Below, in pieces: positions 1-8,230 of a stretch of 17,361 nucleotides of DNA. The translations under genes and the position numbers were made by a program. Position 1 is the first letter of the stretch; each line of letters begins with the position of its first letter. Source of the DNA: an uncultured Veillonella sp. (GTDB taxonomy: Bacteria > Bacillota > Negativicutes > Veillonellales > Veillonellaceae); contig CAJZEE010000045.1 in NCBI GenBank assembly GCA_915066865.1, positions 1 through 17,361 of the forward strand, given 5' to 3'. The notes beneath the pieces were generated by a model. It saw only the letters and a program-made list of their open reading frames with translations. It was not told the origin of the DNA and ran no database searches.

Positions 1-53
1 ATAATTAATATATATAAATTAGGTTGTGTATTGATGGAAGGAGAGGATTCATC

Positions 54-953
54 ATGAAACCATTTGGTAAAAGGGTAGTAATGGCTGTGTTGTGTGCGGC
101 GACATTGACATCCCCATTTTTTTTGAGCGGTTGTAGTATGTCAGAGTTATGGCAGGGTACTGAACAGAGCCGTAAGGAAATTGCGCAACGGTCTGAGCAG
201 GATCAGGTGCAGTTATTTAATCAATATGTGAAAGCTGTAAGTCGATACAATCGCATGGCTGTAATGTTTGATTATGCGAATACGCCAACTCTTAATGAGT
301 TAAAAGCGGGGCAGCATTTAACTGTATTTAATGCACCGAACTTTAAGCAGCTACAAAAAGAATTAGAAGAGGCCAAGCAAGCCGGTATTCCTTATGATGA
401 AATGAAGGAGCCTTTAGATAAGCTGCTTTCAAAATTGAATGAAATTACACCGGTAGCGGAAGAGCTCGATGCATACTATAAATCTAAAGGGTATACCACA
501 GACAACTATGCTAAGGAGCAACAATTAGGTCCTAAATATGTTCAATTGTATGAACAATTTGTTCCTATTTATGCTGACTTTGATAATGTTATGCATAAAA
601 TCAATACGGACCGCTTGCAACAACGGTTGCAACAATTGCGTGATGCAGGCAAGAAAAATGCAGCTGCAGCACAAGAGGTTCATTTGCGACTTACTGCGGT
701 CCTAGAAAAGATCGATAGTGAAAAACAACTAGACGTAAATGCTATCAATCAAGAGTTGCAAGCTATTGGTGATGTATCAAATAGTATTACTAGTCCTAAG
801 TATGATTCTGTTAAAACCTCTGTAAACTCTACAATTGGGGCAATCCGTACCTATATGGGTTCAAAACAAGATAATGACTATAATCGTATGATTGAGGCCT
901 ATAACCATTACATTTCTAATCTGAATACGACCAATATGAATGAGTTAGATTAA
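54..953 (+). CDS. Lipoprotein, probable DUF3829 family
   Basis: This is a predicted lipoprotein of 299 residues. The ATG at 54 is chosen because GGAAGGAGAGG lies just before it (36-46); an in-frame TTG at 24 would add 11 residues and has no ribosome binding site. Residues 1-26 form a signal peptide (basic KPFGKR start, hydrophobic core) ending in the lipobox LSGC, so Cys27 should be lipidated. The rest is hydrophilic and helical, rich in Gln, Lys and Glu, with repeated YN/YV patterns and a YYKSKGYTTDNYAKE stretch that resembles DUF3829 lipoproteins; that family call is from memory of the pattern. The function is unknown. In a diderm cell it would be anchored to the inner or outer membrane facing the periplasm. 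The gene appears to be transcribed alone, with a terminator 30 bases after the stop. A 14-base tandem duplication covers its stop codon. Confidence 0.8.
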   Translation: MKPFGKRVVMAVLCAATLTSPFFLSGCSMSELWQGTEQSRKEIAQRSEQDQVQLFNQYVKAVSRYNRMAVMFDYANTPTLNELKAGQHLTVFNAPNFKQLQKELEEAKQAGIPYDEMKEPLDKLLSKLNEITPVAEELDAYYKSKGYTTDNYAKEQQLGPKYVQLYEQFVPIYADFDNVMHKINTDRLQQRLQQLRDAGKKNAAAAQEVHLRLTAVLEKIDSEKQLDVNAINQELQAIGDVSNSITSPKYDSVKTSVNSTIGAIRTYMGSKQDNDYNRMIEAYNHYISNLNTTNMNELD

Positions 954-968
954 CATGAGTTAGATTAA
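940..968. repeat. Tandem duplication across a stop codon
   Basis: ATGAGTTAGATTAA occurs at 940-953 and again at 955-968, separated by one C. The first copy contains the last codons and stop of the lipoprotein gene; the second is just downstream. It looks like a recent slippage duplication. It does not change the protein, since translation stops in the first copy. Confidence 0.85.
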
Positions 969-984
969 TACGTCTATATAAAAG

Positions 985-1025
985 AAAGCTGTATCAAATG
1001 AGAGTATCATTTGATATAGCTTTTT
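985..1025. terminator. Bidirectional intrinsic terminator
   Basis: A 17-bp stem (985-1001 with 1007-1023, one G-U pair) closes a 5-base loop and is followed by TTTTT on the plus strand. On the minus strand the stem is followed by a T-rich stretch (TTTCTTTTATATA). It therefore fits both the lipoprotein gene (plus) and the convergent transporter gene (minus). Confidence 0.85.
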
Positions 1026-1046
1026 AGTTGATATATAGGATATACC

Positions 1047-1943
1047 TTACTTTTTTAGGCTAATGCGCGTTGTAATTTGGCTTGATAAGGAGAATAATAC
1101 TAAGGCTATCCAGATACAACCGAAGGCAATCATCTGTGGTGTGCCAAAGCTTTCACCAAAGTAAAAGATGGCTAGCAACAAGGCAATGGTAGGGGATACA
1201 TATTGCAGGAAGCCTAGTAGGTTGAGCGGCAATAGCTGCGCACCATAGGAGAATAGCACCAATGGAACAGATGTAGTTAGACCGCAGGCTATGAGCAACA
1301 TGGTTGTATACCAGTCTGTGCCGAAATAGGACCACACGGTATTATCGACCATGGTCGTATATAGTAAGGCTAGCGGTGTTAATAGCCAGGCCTCAAAGGC
1401 GATACTCGTAAAGGGAGAGATGAGTAGTTTCTTTTTTACAGCCCCATAAAGACCGAAGGAAACGGCGAGGATCATCGACACTAATGGCAAGGATCCTACC
1501 TGATAGGTGAGTAAGGCGATGCCGATGGTAGCGATGAGGACACTCAGCTTTTTGGGTATCGATAGAACCTCTTTAAATAGGATGACACCTAATACTACAT
1601 TGAAGAGTGGGTTGATGTAATAGCCAAGGCTCGTGTTCATAACTTGATTATTGGCGATGGCCCAAATGTAGGTGAACCAGTTTACGCTGATGATGACTGC
1701 CGCAACTAAAAGTAGGAATAGTTGTGAACGTTGTTCTTTTAGTAATTGAAAGTCCTTTTTGAATTGTTTAAAATGTAGGCCAAATACAACGATCGCCATG
1801 CAAATACCTGACCAGATAATGCGTTGTGCCAGTATATTATACGGTGAAACATGGTTTAATAATGCCCAATATAGAGGGAGTAAGCCCCAAATTATATAAC
1901 AACTAAGGGCTGTGATTAACCCTTTTTTACTTGTATGTTCCAT
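1047..1943 (-). CDS. rarD: RarD-type EamA transporter
   Basis: A 298-residue inner-membrane protein of the drug/metabolite transporter superfamily, RarD branch. The N-terminus (KKGLITALSCYIIWGLLPLYW, then AQRIIWS) is typical of RarD proteins, and the whole protein is hydrophobic with about ten predicted helices forming two EamA repeats. The length is normal for the family. The ATG at 1943 has GAGGAGG four bases upstream, which settles the start. RarD was named from chloramphenicol-related phenotypes, but the true substrate of most members is unknown; export of a small metabolite or amino acid is the usual guess. The gene stands alone, divergent from the riboswitch-mutAB unit and convergent with the lipoprotein gene. 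Confidence 0.85.
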   Translation of the reverse strand: MEHTSKKGLITALSCYIIWGLLPLYWALLNHVSPYNILAQRIIWSGICMAIVVFGLHFKQFKKDFQLLKEQRSQLFLLLVAAVIISVNWFTYIWAIANNQVMNTSLGYYINPLFNVVLGVILFKEVLSIPKKLSVLIATIGIALLTYQVGSLPLVSMILAVSFGLYGAVKKKLLISPFTSIAFEAWLLTPLALLYTTMVDNTVWSYFGTDWYTTMLLIACGLTTSVPLVLFSYGAQLLPLNLLGFLQYVSPTIALLLAIFYFGESFGTPQMIAFGCIWIALVLFSLSSQITTRISLKK

Positions 1944-1966
1944 AATGCCTCCTCGTGATAGTACTT

Positions 1967-1975
1967 ATTATATCA
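1967..1975 (-). promoter_or_regulatory. Extended -10 promoter of rarD
   Basis: On the minus strand the sequence reads TGATATAAT, a perfect extended -10 element, about 24 bases before the rarD start codon. No convincing -35 box lies 17 bases further up (ACGCAT), which is tolerable for an extended -10 promoter. Confidence 0.55.
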
Positions 1976-2063
1976 CTAATACTCAAGTCATGCGTTTTAG
2001 TTATTGCATATGATTTTCAGTTATAACTTTGATTTTGGCACTTATGATTAAATGTTATGTTCA

Positions 2064-2093
2064 TTGACTTTGTGCATATTGTTACACTATATT
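2064..2093 (+). promoter_or_regulatory. Promoter of riboswitch and mutAB leader
   Basis: TTGACT (2064-2069) and TATATT (2088-2093) are separated by 18 bases. Transcription would start near 2100, about 15 bases before the cobalamin riboswitch, so the whole aptamer lies in the nascent RNA. Confidence 0.7.
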
Positions 2094-2114
2094 GGACTTA
2101 GAACAACGAATATA

Positions 2115-2300
2115 GAGAATAGGTGTCGTAAGACTTAATAGAGAAATCGGTATAAGCCGATGCGGTCCCGCCACTGTAAGGATGAGCCTGCTTTCATATA
2201 TGTCACTGGAGTAATCTGGGAAGGCGAAAGCGAGGTGATGATCCCGAGCCAGGAGAACTGCCTATTTGATAATCACCGTTATGTACCTACGAGCGATAGG
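2115..2300 (+). promoter_or_regulatory. Cobalamin (B12) riboswitch
   Basis: The conserved blocks of a cobalamin aptamer occur in the right order: AATAGGTG (2118-2125), the core GCGGTCCCGCCACTGTAA (2162-2179), CTGGGAAGGCGA (2217-2228), GGTGATGATCCCGAGCC (2234-2250) and the B12 box AGCCAGGAGAACTGCC (2247-2262). AATAGG at 2118-2123 pairs with CCTATT at 2261-2266 to close the structure. A small hairpin (CCTA/TAGG, 2286-2300) follows and may be the loop that contacts the core, though I see only a short complement. A terminator-type expression platform lies at 2361-2389. The next gene on this strand is mutA, an adenosylcobalamin-dependent enzyme subunit, which is an unexpected target for a B12-repressed switch. 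The identity is secure; the direction of control is not known from sequence. Confidence 0.95.
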
Positions 2301-2314
2301 AAGGGGATTGGGGT

Positions 2315-2335
2315 ATGCTGGCTACAGTATTTTTT
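2315..2335 (+). other. Small hairpin with U-run below the aptamer
   Basis: ATGCTG (2315-2320) can pair with CAGTAT (2325-2330), one G-U included, around a GCTA loop, and is followed by six Ts (2330-2335). It is weak for a terminator. Within it, TACAGT (2323-2328) is also complementary to ACTGTA (2173-2178) in the riboswitch core, so it could take part in alternative folding. The role is speculative. Confidence 0.35.
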
Positions 2336-2360
2336 AGTGTACCTTTCAATAAGAAACCTT

Positions 2361-2389
2361 ACGTGTCACTTTAGGTGGCACGTTTTTTA
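2361..2389 (+). terminator. Riboswitch expression-platform terminator
   Basis: ACGTGTCAC (2361-2369) pairs with GTGGCACGT (with one U-G pair) around a short loop and is followed by six Ts. It lies about 60 bases after the aptamer and 180 bases before mutA, with no gene between, as expected for a transcription-controlling riboswitch. Confidence 0.85.
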
Positions 2390-2455
2390 TTGCCCTTAGA
2401 GTGGATGTTGAGTATAGGAATCAGGTTTTATAGATATTAAACAGATGGACACATT

Positions 2456-2484
2456 TTGAGGTTGATGTGGTCCAATAAGATAAA
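2456..2484 (+). promoter_or_regulatory. Possible second promoter before mutA
   Basis: TTGAGG (2456-2461) and GATAAA (2479-2484) are spaced by 17 bases, below the riboswitch terminator and about 85 bases before mutA. Each box matches consensus at four of six positions. If active, it would give riboswitch-independent expression of mutAB-meaB. The rest of 2390-2556 holds no credible reading frame. Confidence 0.25.
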
Positions 2485-2569
2485 GCTCGAGTGATTCATA
2501 TATCTAACAATTCGCAGGTACGGTGCGCTGTTTCTCGGTATGGTTTCGAGTTGAAAAGGAGGCACATAT

Positions 2570-4732
2570 ATGTCTGACAAAAAGACTTCAAAGGATGCTG
2601 AACGTGATTTATTAGCACCTGTATCCTTTGATGAGTTTAAGAAACCTACGTATGAACAATGGCAGGCCGAGGTTGAAAAAGCGTTAAAAGGTGGCGACTT
2701 CCACAAGAAGATGTTCACTAAAACCTATGAGGGAATTACGTTACAACCAATTTACACGCCTGCATTGCATGGAGAAAAAATTCCAAAGGGTGTATATCCT
2801 GGAGCAGGTGAGTTCCTACGTGGCACAAAGGCAAGTGGTTATATTAAAGACTCTTGGGGCGTATCCCAATATGTAGACGAATCCTTTCCTAAGGATGCTA
2901 ATCATGCAAGTTTATACGAAATTGTAAAAGGCGGCACCATTCACAATATTCGCCTTGATGAAGCAACACGCCATGATCAAGATGTGCAAGTAGGCGCAGC
3001 TGTTGGTATCGGCGGTACATCTCTGTCTACTATGGATGATTGTAGACAATTGATTGAGCGCTTTAATTTAAAGGAAAATCCTTTATATATTGAAACAGGT
3101 GCTTCTGCAGCTATCTTGCTCGGTATGTTAGCCGCTACGGTGAAAGGATCTAAAAAACAAACCTCTGACTTGAAAGGTCTCGTTGGTGCAGACCCTATTG
3201 GTGTTTGGGCTAAAGATGGTACATTGCATATGTCTTTAGATACAGCCTTTGATGAAATGGCACATACTGTTGTATGGGCTAAAGAGCAAGCTCCAGAGCT
3301 TAAAACTGTACTCGTATCTGGTGATGTATACGCTAATGGTGGCGCGAACGATGTACAAGAGGTTGCGTATGCATTGGCAACAGCAGTTTGCTATGTGCGT
3401 CAATTAGCACAACGTAACATCGATATTCACACTATTGCTAACAGCATGATGTTTACATTCTCCTTGGGTGCAAACTTCTTCATGGAAATTGCTAAATTAC
3501 GTGCATTACGTGTGCTTTGGGCGCGCATCATGGAAGCGTTCGGTGCCGAAGAAGCTGACCGTGCTGTTCATGTACACGGCAGAACATCGGCTTTCACAAA
3601 AACTGTATACGACCCATATGTAAACTTGTTGCGCAATACAACACAAGCATTCTCTGGCGTTGTAGGCGGTTTGAATAGCCTTGAAGTATCCCCATTTGAC
3701 CAACCAATTCGCAAAGCTGACGATTTCTCTCGCCGTATTGCCCGTAATATTCAAGTTATGTTGCAAACTGAATTCGAGTTGCGTCAACCAGTGGACCCTG
3801 TAGGTGGCTCTTGGTATGTGGAAACATTGGCAGCTGAATTATGCGAAAAAATTTGGGCTGAATTCCAAACTATTGAGGCTAAAGGTGGTATAATAGCAGC
3901 CTTGAAAGAAGGCTATCCACAAGCTCAAGTTAAAGCAGTTCTTGATGAACGCTTCAAAAACCTTGCATTCCGCAAAGATGTGGCTGTAGGTAACAACATG
4001 TATGCGAATATGACTGAAGAATTGCTTGATCCAAAACCAGAAAATCAAGAAACATTGCGTCAAAAACGGGTTGCTCAAATCGAAGAGTACTTGGCGAGTG
4101 CGGAGCCAGATGCGGTTGTGAAAGCACAGGCTACCCTAGAAGCAGGTACGACAGAGCCAGGCGCTTTGATTGGCCTTATTGAACTCGGTGCATTACAAAA
4201 ATTAACAATACGTCAAATCCGCAAGGCTTTAGATGCTGGCGATATTGCTTCCGAAACGATTGAATCCATTGCAGCTCATCGCTGGACTGAACAGTTTGAA
4301 GCACTTCGCATGCGCACTGAGAATTATAAACAACGTACGAAAGATAATGTGAAGGTATTCTTGGCTAACATGGGGCCAATCCCTCAACATAAACCTCGTG
4401 CGGACTTCTCCACAGGCTTCTTCGAAGTAGGGGCTTTTGAAGTTATCAAAAATGATGGCCATGAAACAACGGCTGATGCGGCGAAGGCTGCTCGTGAAAG
4501 TGGTGCTGATGTAGTTGTTATCTGTTCTACAGATGATACCTATCCAGAATTGGTACCACCACTCGCTAAGGAATTGAAAGAAACTATGCCGCATGTAACG
4601 GTTATTTTAGCAGGGGCACCTCCTAAGGACTTAGAACCTGTATACCGTGAAGCTGGCGTAGACGACTTCATTTCTGTTCGTGCAAATTGTTACGAAATCT
4701 TGAATACGTTACAAGATAAGAAAGGGATGTGA
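2570..4732 (+). CDS. mutA: Methylmalonyl-CoA mutase small subunit
   Basis: This encodes the 720-residue small (beta) subunit of the heterodimeric adenosylcobalamin-dependent methylmalonyl-CoA mutase, which interconverts succinyl-CoA and methylmalonyl-CoA in the cytoplasm. AAGGAGG (2556-2562), seven bases before the ATG, fixes the start. The barrel domain (about residues 50-560) matches the mutase fold, but the substrate-site sequence RQYAGFS of the large subunit is replaced here by SQYVDES (99-105). The C-terminal B12-type fold (about 590-720) lacks the cobalt-binding DxHxxG motif: the equivalent place reads MGPIPQHKPRAD (601-612). Both losses are normal for the small subunit, which is structural and does not bind cofactor. 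mutB follows after four bases. In this type of bacterium the enzyme serves propionate formation from succinate. Confidence 0.95.
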   Translation: MSDKKTSKDAERDLLAPVSFDEFKKPTYEQWQAEVEKALKGGDFHKKMFTKTYEGITLQPIYTPALHGEKIPKGVYPGAGEFLRGTKASGYIKDSWGVSQYVDESFPKDANHASLYEIVKGGTIHNIRLDEATRHDQDVQVGAAVGIGGTSLSTMDDCRQLIERFNLKENPLYIETGASAAILLGMLAATVKGSKKQTSDLKGLVGADPIGVWAKDGTLHMSLDTAFDEMAHTVVWAKEQAPELKTVLVSGDVYANGGANDVQEVAYALATAVCYVRQLAQRNIDIHTIANSMMFTFSLGANFFMEIAKLRALRVLWARIMEAFGAEEADRAVHVHGRTSAFTKTVYDPYVNLLRNTTQAFSGVVGGLNSLEVSPFDQPIRKADDFSRRIARNIQVMLQTEFELRQPVDPVGGSWYVETLAAELCEKIWAEFQTIEAKGGIIAALKEGYPQAQVKAVLDERFKNLAFRKDVAVGNNMYANMTEELLDPKPENQETLRQKRVAQIEEYLASAEPDAVVKAQATLEAGTTEPGALIGLIELGALQKLTIRQIRKALDAGDIASETIESIAAHRWTEQFEALRMRTENYKQRTKDNVKVFLANMGPIPQHKPRADFSTGFFEVGAFEVIKNDGHETTADAAKAARESGADVVVICSTDDTYPELVPPLAKELKETMPHVTVILAGAPPKDLEPVYREAGVDDFISVRANCYEILNTLQDKKGM

Positions 4733-4736
4733 GCTC

Positions 4737-6926
4737 ATGTTTAAAAATCCAGACTTCTCCTCTCTTGGCTTGGGATCTCAGACAGCAACATCTCGCGATG
4801 CATGGCTTGCTGAACTTCAAAAAGAAACAGGAAAAAGCTTTGAAGATTTATATAATATAACAATGGAGCAAATCCAACTAAAGCCTCTCTATACAGAGAT
4901 GGATTATGAAGGGATGACACACCTTGACTATATGGCTGGTGTACCTCCATTCTTGCGTGGACCTTATTCCACAATGTATGTTACTCGTCCTTGGACAGTA
5001 CGTCAGTACGCTGGTTTCTCCACAGCGGAAGAATCCAATGCGTTCTATCGTCGTAACTTGGCAGCGGGCCAAAAAGGCTTGTCTATCGCCTTTGACCTTG
5101 CTACTCACCGTGGTTATGATTCCGATCATCCTCGTGTAGTAGGTGATGTTGGTAAAGCGGGTGTTGCGGTAGACTCCATCCTCGACATGGAAATTCTATT
5201 CTCTGGTATCCCTCTTGATCAAATGTCCGTATCCATGACAATGAACGGCGCCGTATTGCCAGTAATGGCGTTCTACATCTTGGCTGGTGAAGAACAAGGC
5301 GTAGATAAAAAGGTTATGGCTGGTACAATCCAAAATGATATCTTGAAAGAGTTCATGGTACGTAATACCTATATTTACCCTCCAGCTACATCTATGCGTA
5401 TTATCGGTGATATCTTTGCGTATACATCCCAGTACATGCCTAAATTCAACAGTATTTCCATTTCTGGTTACCATATGCAAGAAGCGGGCGCTACTGCAGA
5501 TATCGAATTAGGTTACACATTGGCCGATGGTCTCGAATATATCCGTACCGGTGTTAATGCAGGCCTTCACGTTGACCAGTTCGCACCACGGTTGTCCTTC
5601 TTCTGGGCAATCGGTAAAAACTACTTCATGGAAGTGGCAAAAATGCGTGCGGCTCGTATGTTGTGGGCTAAGATTATCAATAGCTTCGGCTCTGAAAATC
5701 CTAAATCCATGGCACTCCGTACACATAGCCAAACATCTGGTTGGTCTCTTACAGAACAAGATCCATTCAACAACGTGGCTCGTACATGTATGGAAGCGAT
5801 GGGTGCTGCGTTAGGTCATACGCAATCTCTACATACCAATGCGCTTGACGAAGCCATTGCGTTGCCTACGGACTTCTCTGCACGTATTGCGCGTAATACT
5901 CAGCTTTACATCCAAGATGAAACTAAGGTATGTAAGGTTATCGATCCATGGGGCGGTTCCTACTATGTAGAAGCGTTGACAGACGAATTGATTCGTCGCG
6001 CTTGGGGTCATATCCAAGAAATCGAATCCCTTGGCGGTATGGCGAAAGCTATCGATACAGGGCTTCCTAAGATGCGTATTGAAGAAGCTGCTGCACGTCG
6101 CCAAGCTCGTATCGACTCTGGTCGTGAAGCGATTATTGGTATCAATAAATATCGTCTAGATAAAGAAGATCCATTGGATATCCTCGACGTAGATAACACA
6201 GCTGTACGGGAAGCGCAAATTCGTCGTCTCGAACAATTGCGTGCTAACCGGGATGAAGAAAAGGTTCAATCCTGTCTTGAAGCGATCACAAAGGCTACAG
6301 AATCGGGTGAAGGCAACTTACTTGCTCTTGCACTTGAAGCGGCTCGTGCTCGTGCATCCTTGGGTGAAATTTCCTTTGCTGTTGAAAAGGTATGCGGTCG
6401 TCATAAAGCGGTTATTCGCTCTATTTCCGGTGTATACTCCAGCGAATTTGAAGATGACGATGTAATCAAAGAAGTACGCCAAATGGCAGATAACTTTGAA
6501 GAACTCGAAGGTCGTCGTCCTCGTATCATGATTGCGAAGATGGGCCAAGACGGTCATGACCGTGGTGCCAAAGTTATCGCTACATCCTTCGCGGATATGG
6601 GCTTTGACGTGGATATCGGACCTTTGTTCCAAACTCCAGAAGAAACAGCACAAGATGCGGTGGATAATGACGTTCATATTGTCGGATTTAGTTCTCTTGC
6701 GGCGGGGCATAAGACATTATTGCCTCAACTTGTAGAGGAACTCAACAAGCGGGGCCGTGGAGATATTTTAGTTGCCATCGGCGGCGTAATCCCTGCTCAG
6801 GACTATGAATTCCTACGCGAACATGGCGCAGTGGCTATCTTTGGCCCTGGTACAGTTTTGCCAGTAGCGGCGAAAAAATTACTAGAAACATTGACTAGTC
6901 ACGTTCAAGACGAGTCTCATGACTGA
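4737..6926 (+). CDS. mutB: Methylmalonyl-CoA mutase large subunit
   Basis: This is the 729-residue catalytic (alpha) subunit of methylmalonyl-CoA mutase. It carries the barrel domain with the substrate motif RQYAGFS (89-95), SGYHMQEAG with the expected active-site His246, and a C-terminal cobalamin-binding domain with the base-off motif DGHDRG (605-610), where His607 should be the lower cobalt ligand. These numbers sit within a few residues of the Propionibacterium enzyme as I recall it. The start is four bases after the mutA stop, with AAAGGG ten bases upstream, so the two subunits are translationally linked. Its last eight bases overlap meaB. It acts as a heterodimer with MutA on succinyl-CoA and (R)-methylmalonyl-CoA, a central step in propionate fermentation. 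No defect is visible. Confidence 0.97.
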   Translation: MFKNPDFSSLGLGSQTATSRDAWLAELQKETGKSFEDLYNITMEQIQLKPLYTEMDYEGMTHLDYMAGVPPFLRGPYSTMYVTRPWTVRQYAGFSTAEESNAFYRRNLAAGQKGLSIAFDLATHRGYDSDHPRVVGDVGKAGVAVDSILDMEILFSGIPLDQMSVSMTMNGAVLPVMAFYILAGEEQGVDKKVMAGTIQNDILKEFMVRNTYIYPPATSMRIIGDIFAYTSQYMPKFNSISISGYHMQEAGATADIELGYTLADGLEYIRTGVNAGLHVDQFAPRLSFFWAIGKNYFMEVAKMRAARMLWAKIINSFGSENPKSMALRTHSQTSGWSLTEQDPFNNVARTCMEAMGAALGHTQSLHTNALDEAIALPTDFSARIARNTQLYIQDETKVCKVIDPWGGSYYVEALTDELIRRAWGHIQEIESLGGMAKAIDTGLPKMRIEEAAARRQARIDSGREAIIGINKYRLDKEDPLDILDVDNTAVREAQIRRLEQLRANRDEEKVQSCLEAITKATESGEGNLLALALEAARARASLGEISFAVEKVCGRHKAVIRSISGVYSSEFEDDDVIKEVRQMADNFEELEGRRPRIMIAKMGQDGHDRGAKVIATSFADMGFDVDIGPLFQTPEETAQDAVDNDVHIVGFSSLAAGHKTLLPQLVEELNKRGRGDILVAIGGVIPAQDYEFLREHGAVAIFGPGTVLPVAAKKLLETLTSHVQDESHD

Positions 6927-8172
6927 TAACAAACGGCCTACTCCGGATGAATTGCGCAATACACAGGACGCAACTTTCACCACTGGTGAAGGCAAAGCCC
7001 CTGAATTAGGTGTAAAAAACGCAAGCACCGAGGGTAGTACCTATCGTCCCGACTGGGTGCCAGAAGAAGCGAAGAAAGATGACACTTACGCGTGTCACGT
7101 AATGAAAGGCGTCAAGGAAATGCATGACGGCCTCTTATCTAGCTCTGCTCATCTGGCTCCAGCGGTACGTCCCGTACAGCGGCGAAAGAAATTAACTGTC
7201 GCTGATTATGTACGCGGTATCGAGCAGGGGGACCGCGTTATACTTTCACGGGCTATCACATTAGTAGAAAGTAATAATAAGGACCATTTCAAACTAGCTC
7301 AACAGGTGTTGCAAGCCGTATTGCCTCGTACGGGCAAGGCGTTGCGCATCGGTATTACTGGTGTGCCTGGGGCCGGTAAAAGTACGTTTATTGAAGCCTT
7401 CGGTAACATGCTCATTGAAGCGGGTTATAAGGTTGCCGTACTGGCTGTAGACCCTACGAGCCAAGTCACAAAAGGCAGTATCTTGGGTGATAAAACGCGG
7501 ATGGAAACGTTGACGAAACATCCAGAGGCTTATATCCGTCCATCGCCAGCTGGTGGTACACTAGGCGGTGTAGCTCGTAAAAGTAGAGAAACGATGCTAC
7601 TTTGCGAGGCTGCTGGGTACGATATTATTCTCGTTGAAACCGTTGGGGTTGGGCAAAGCGAAGTTACCGTGCGTTCCATGGTAGACTTCTTCATGCTCAT
7701 CGTTTTAACGGGGGCAGGCGATGAATTGCAAGGCATCAAAAAAGGCGTTATGGAACTTGCTGATGCTATTGTGGTCAACAAGGCCGATGGGGATAACCTC
7801 AAACGAGCTCTCATTGCTCGTAGCGATTATGACCGGATGTTGCATTACATCCGTCCGGCTACGGAAAAATGGAAGACTCAAGCCTATACATGTTCAGCTG
7901 TCACAAAGGATGGCCTCGATGAATTGTGGGATGTTATCCAAGAATTTACTGAACAAGGCAAAGAAAATGGAGTTTTCTTAAAACGCCGTCAAGAACAATC
8001 CCTTCGTTGGGTACGCGATATGATTGACGAACACTTGCACAACCTATTCTTTAATAATGTAGTCATTCAAGGTCGCATGGGCGAAGTCGAAGCTGCTGTC
8101 TTAGACGGTGAAATGAGCGAATCTCAAGCCGTTGAAGAACTTATTGGCGTTTTCGATAAGTCTTTACAATAA
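6919..8172 (+). CDS. meaB: MeaB/ArgK-type GTPase, mutase chaperone
   Basis: A G3E-family P-loop GTPase that protects methylmalonyl-CoA mutase and gates delivery of adenosylcobalamin to it. Visible motifs are Walker A GVPGAGKST (148-156), DPTS (178-181), ETVGVGQSE (240-248) and the guanine-specificity motif NKAD (287-290). The ATG overlaps the end of mutB by eight bases, implying coupled translation; its own ribosome binding site is weak. At 417 residues it is about 80-90 longer than usual MeaB proteins. The extra part is N-terminal: a polar, probably disordered stretch (1-45), then a segment with PDWVPEEAKKDD and YACHVMKGVKEMHDGL (58-72), before the normal start of the family domain at about 92 (LTVADYVRGIEQGD). 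The core function is secure; the extension has no known role to me. Confidence 0.93.
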   Translation: MTDNKRPTPDELRNTQDATFTTGEGKAPELGVKNASTEGSTYRPDWVPEEAKKDDTYACHVMKGVKEMHDGLLSSSAHLAPAVRPVQRRKKLTVADYVRGIEQGDRVILSRAITLVESNNKDHFKLAQQVLQAVLPRTGKALRIGITGVPGAGKSTFIEAFGNMLIEAGYKVAVLAVDPTSQVTKGSILGDKTRMETLTKHPEAYIRPSPAGGTLGGVARKSRETMLLCEAAGYDIILVETVGVGQSEVTVRSMVDFFMLIVLTGAGDELQGIKKGVMELADAIVVNKADGDNLKRALIARSDYDRMLHYIRPATEKWKTQAYTCSAVTKDGLDELWDVIQEFTEQGKENGVFLKRRQEQSLRWVRDMIDEHLHNLFFNNVVIQGRMGEVEAAVLDGEMSESQAVEELIGVFDKSLQ

Positions 8173-8194
8173 GTAGATCGGTAAATACATATTG

Positions 8195-8230
8195 TATTGT
8201 TAAATATATATGGTATTGCTAAATATATAT
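8195..8230. repeat. Tandem 17-base AT-rich repeat
   Basis: TATTGTTAAATATATAT (8195-8211) and TATTGCTAAATATATAT (8214-8230) differ at one base and are two bases apart. They lie just after the meaB stop, in otherwise gene-free DNA. The second copy also contributes to an inverted repeat with 8269-8276. Confidence 0.7.

Noticed and set aside
2160..2399. 79-codon open frame over the riboswitch region
   Set aside because: It lies wholly within the cobalamin aptamer and its terminator, has no ribosome binding site, and the conserved RNA explains the sequence.
4349..4732. Loss of the DxHxxG cobalamin motif in MutA as a defect
   Set aside because: The small subunit of this enzyme family normally lacks the motif; the catalytic copy is intact in MutB.
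6318..6710. 130-codon open frame antisense to mutB
   Set aside because: It lies opposite the conserved cobalamin-binding domain of mutB and has no signal of its own.
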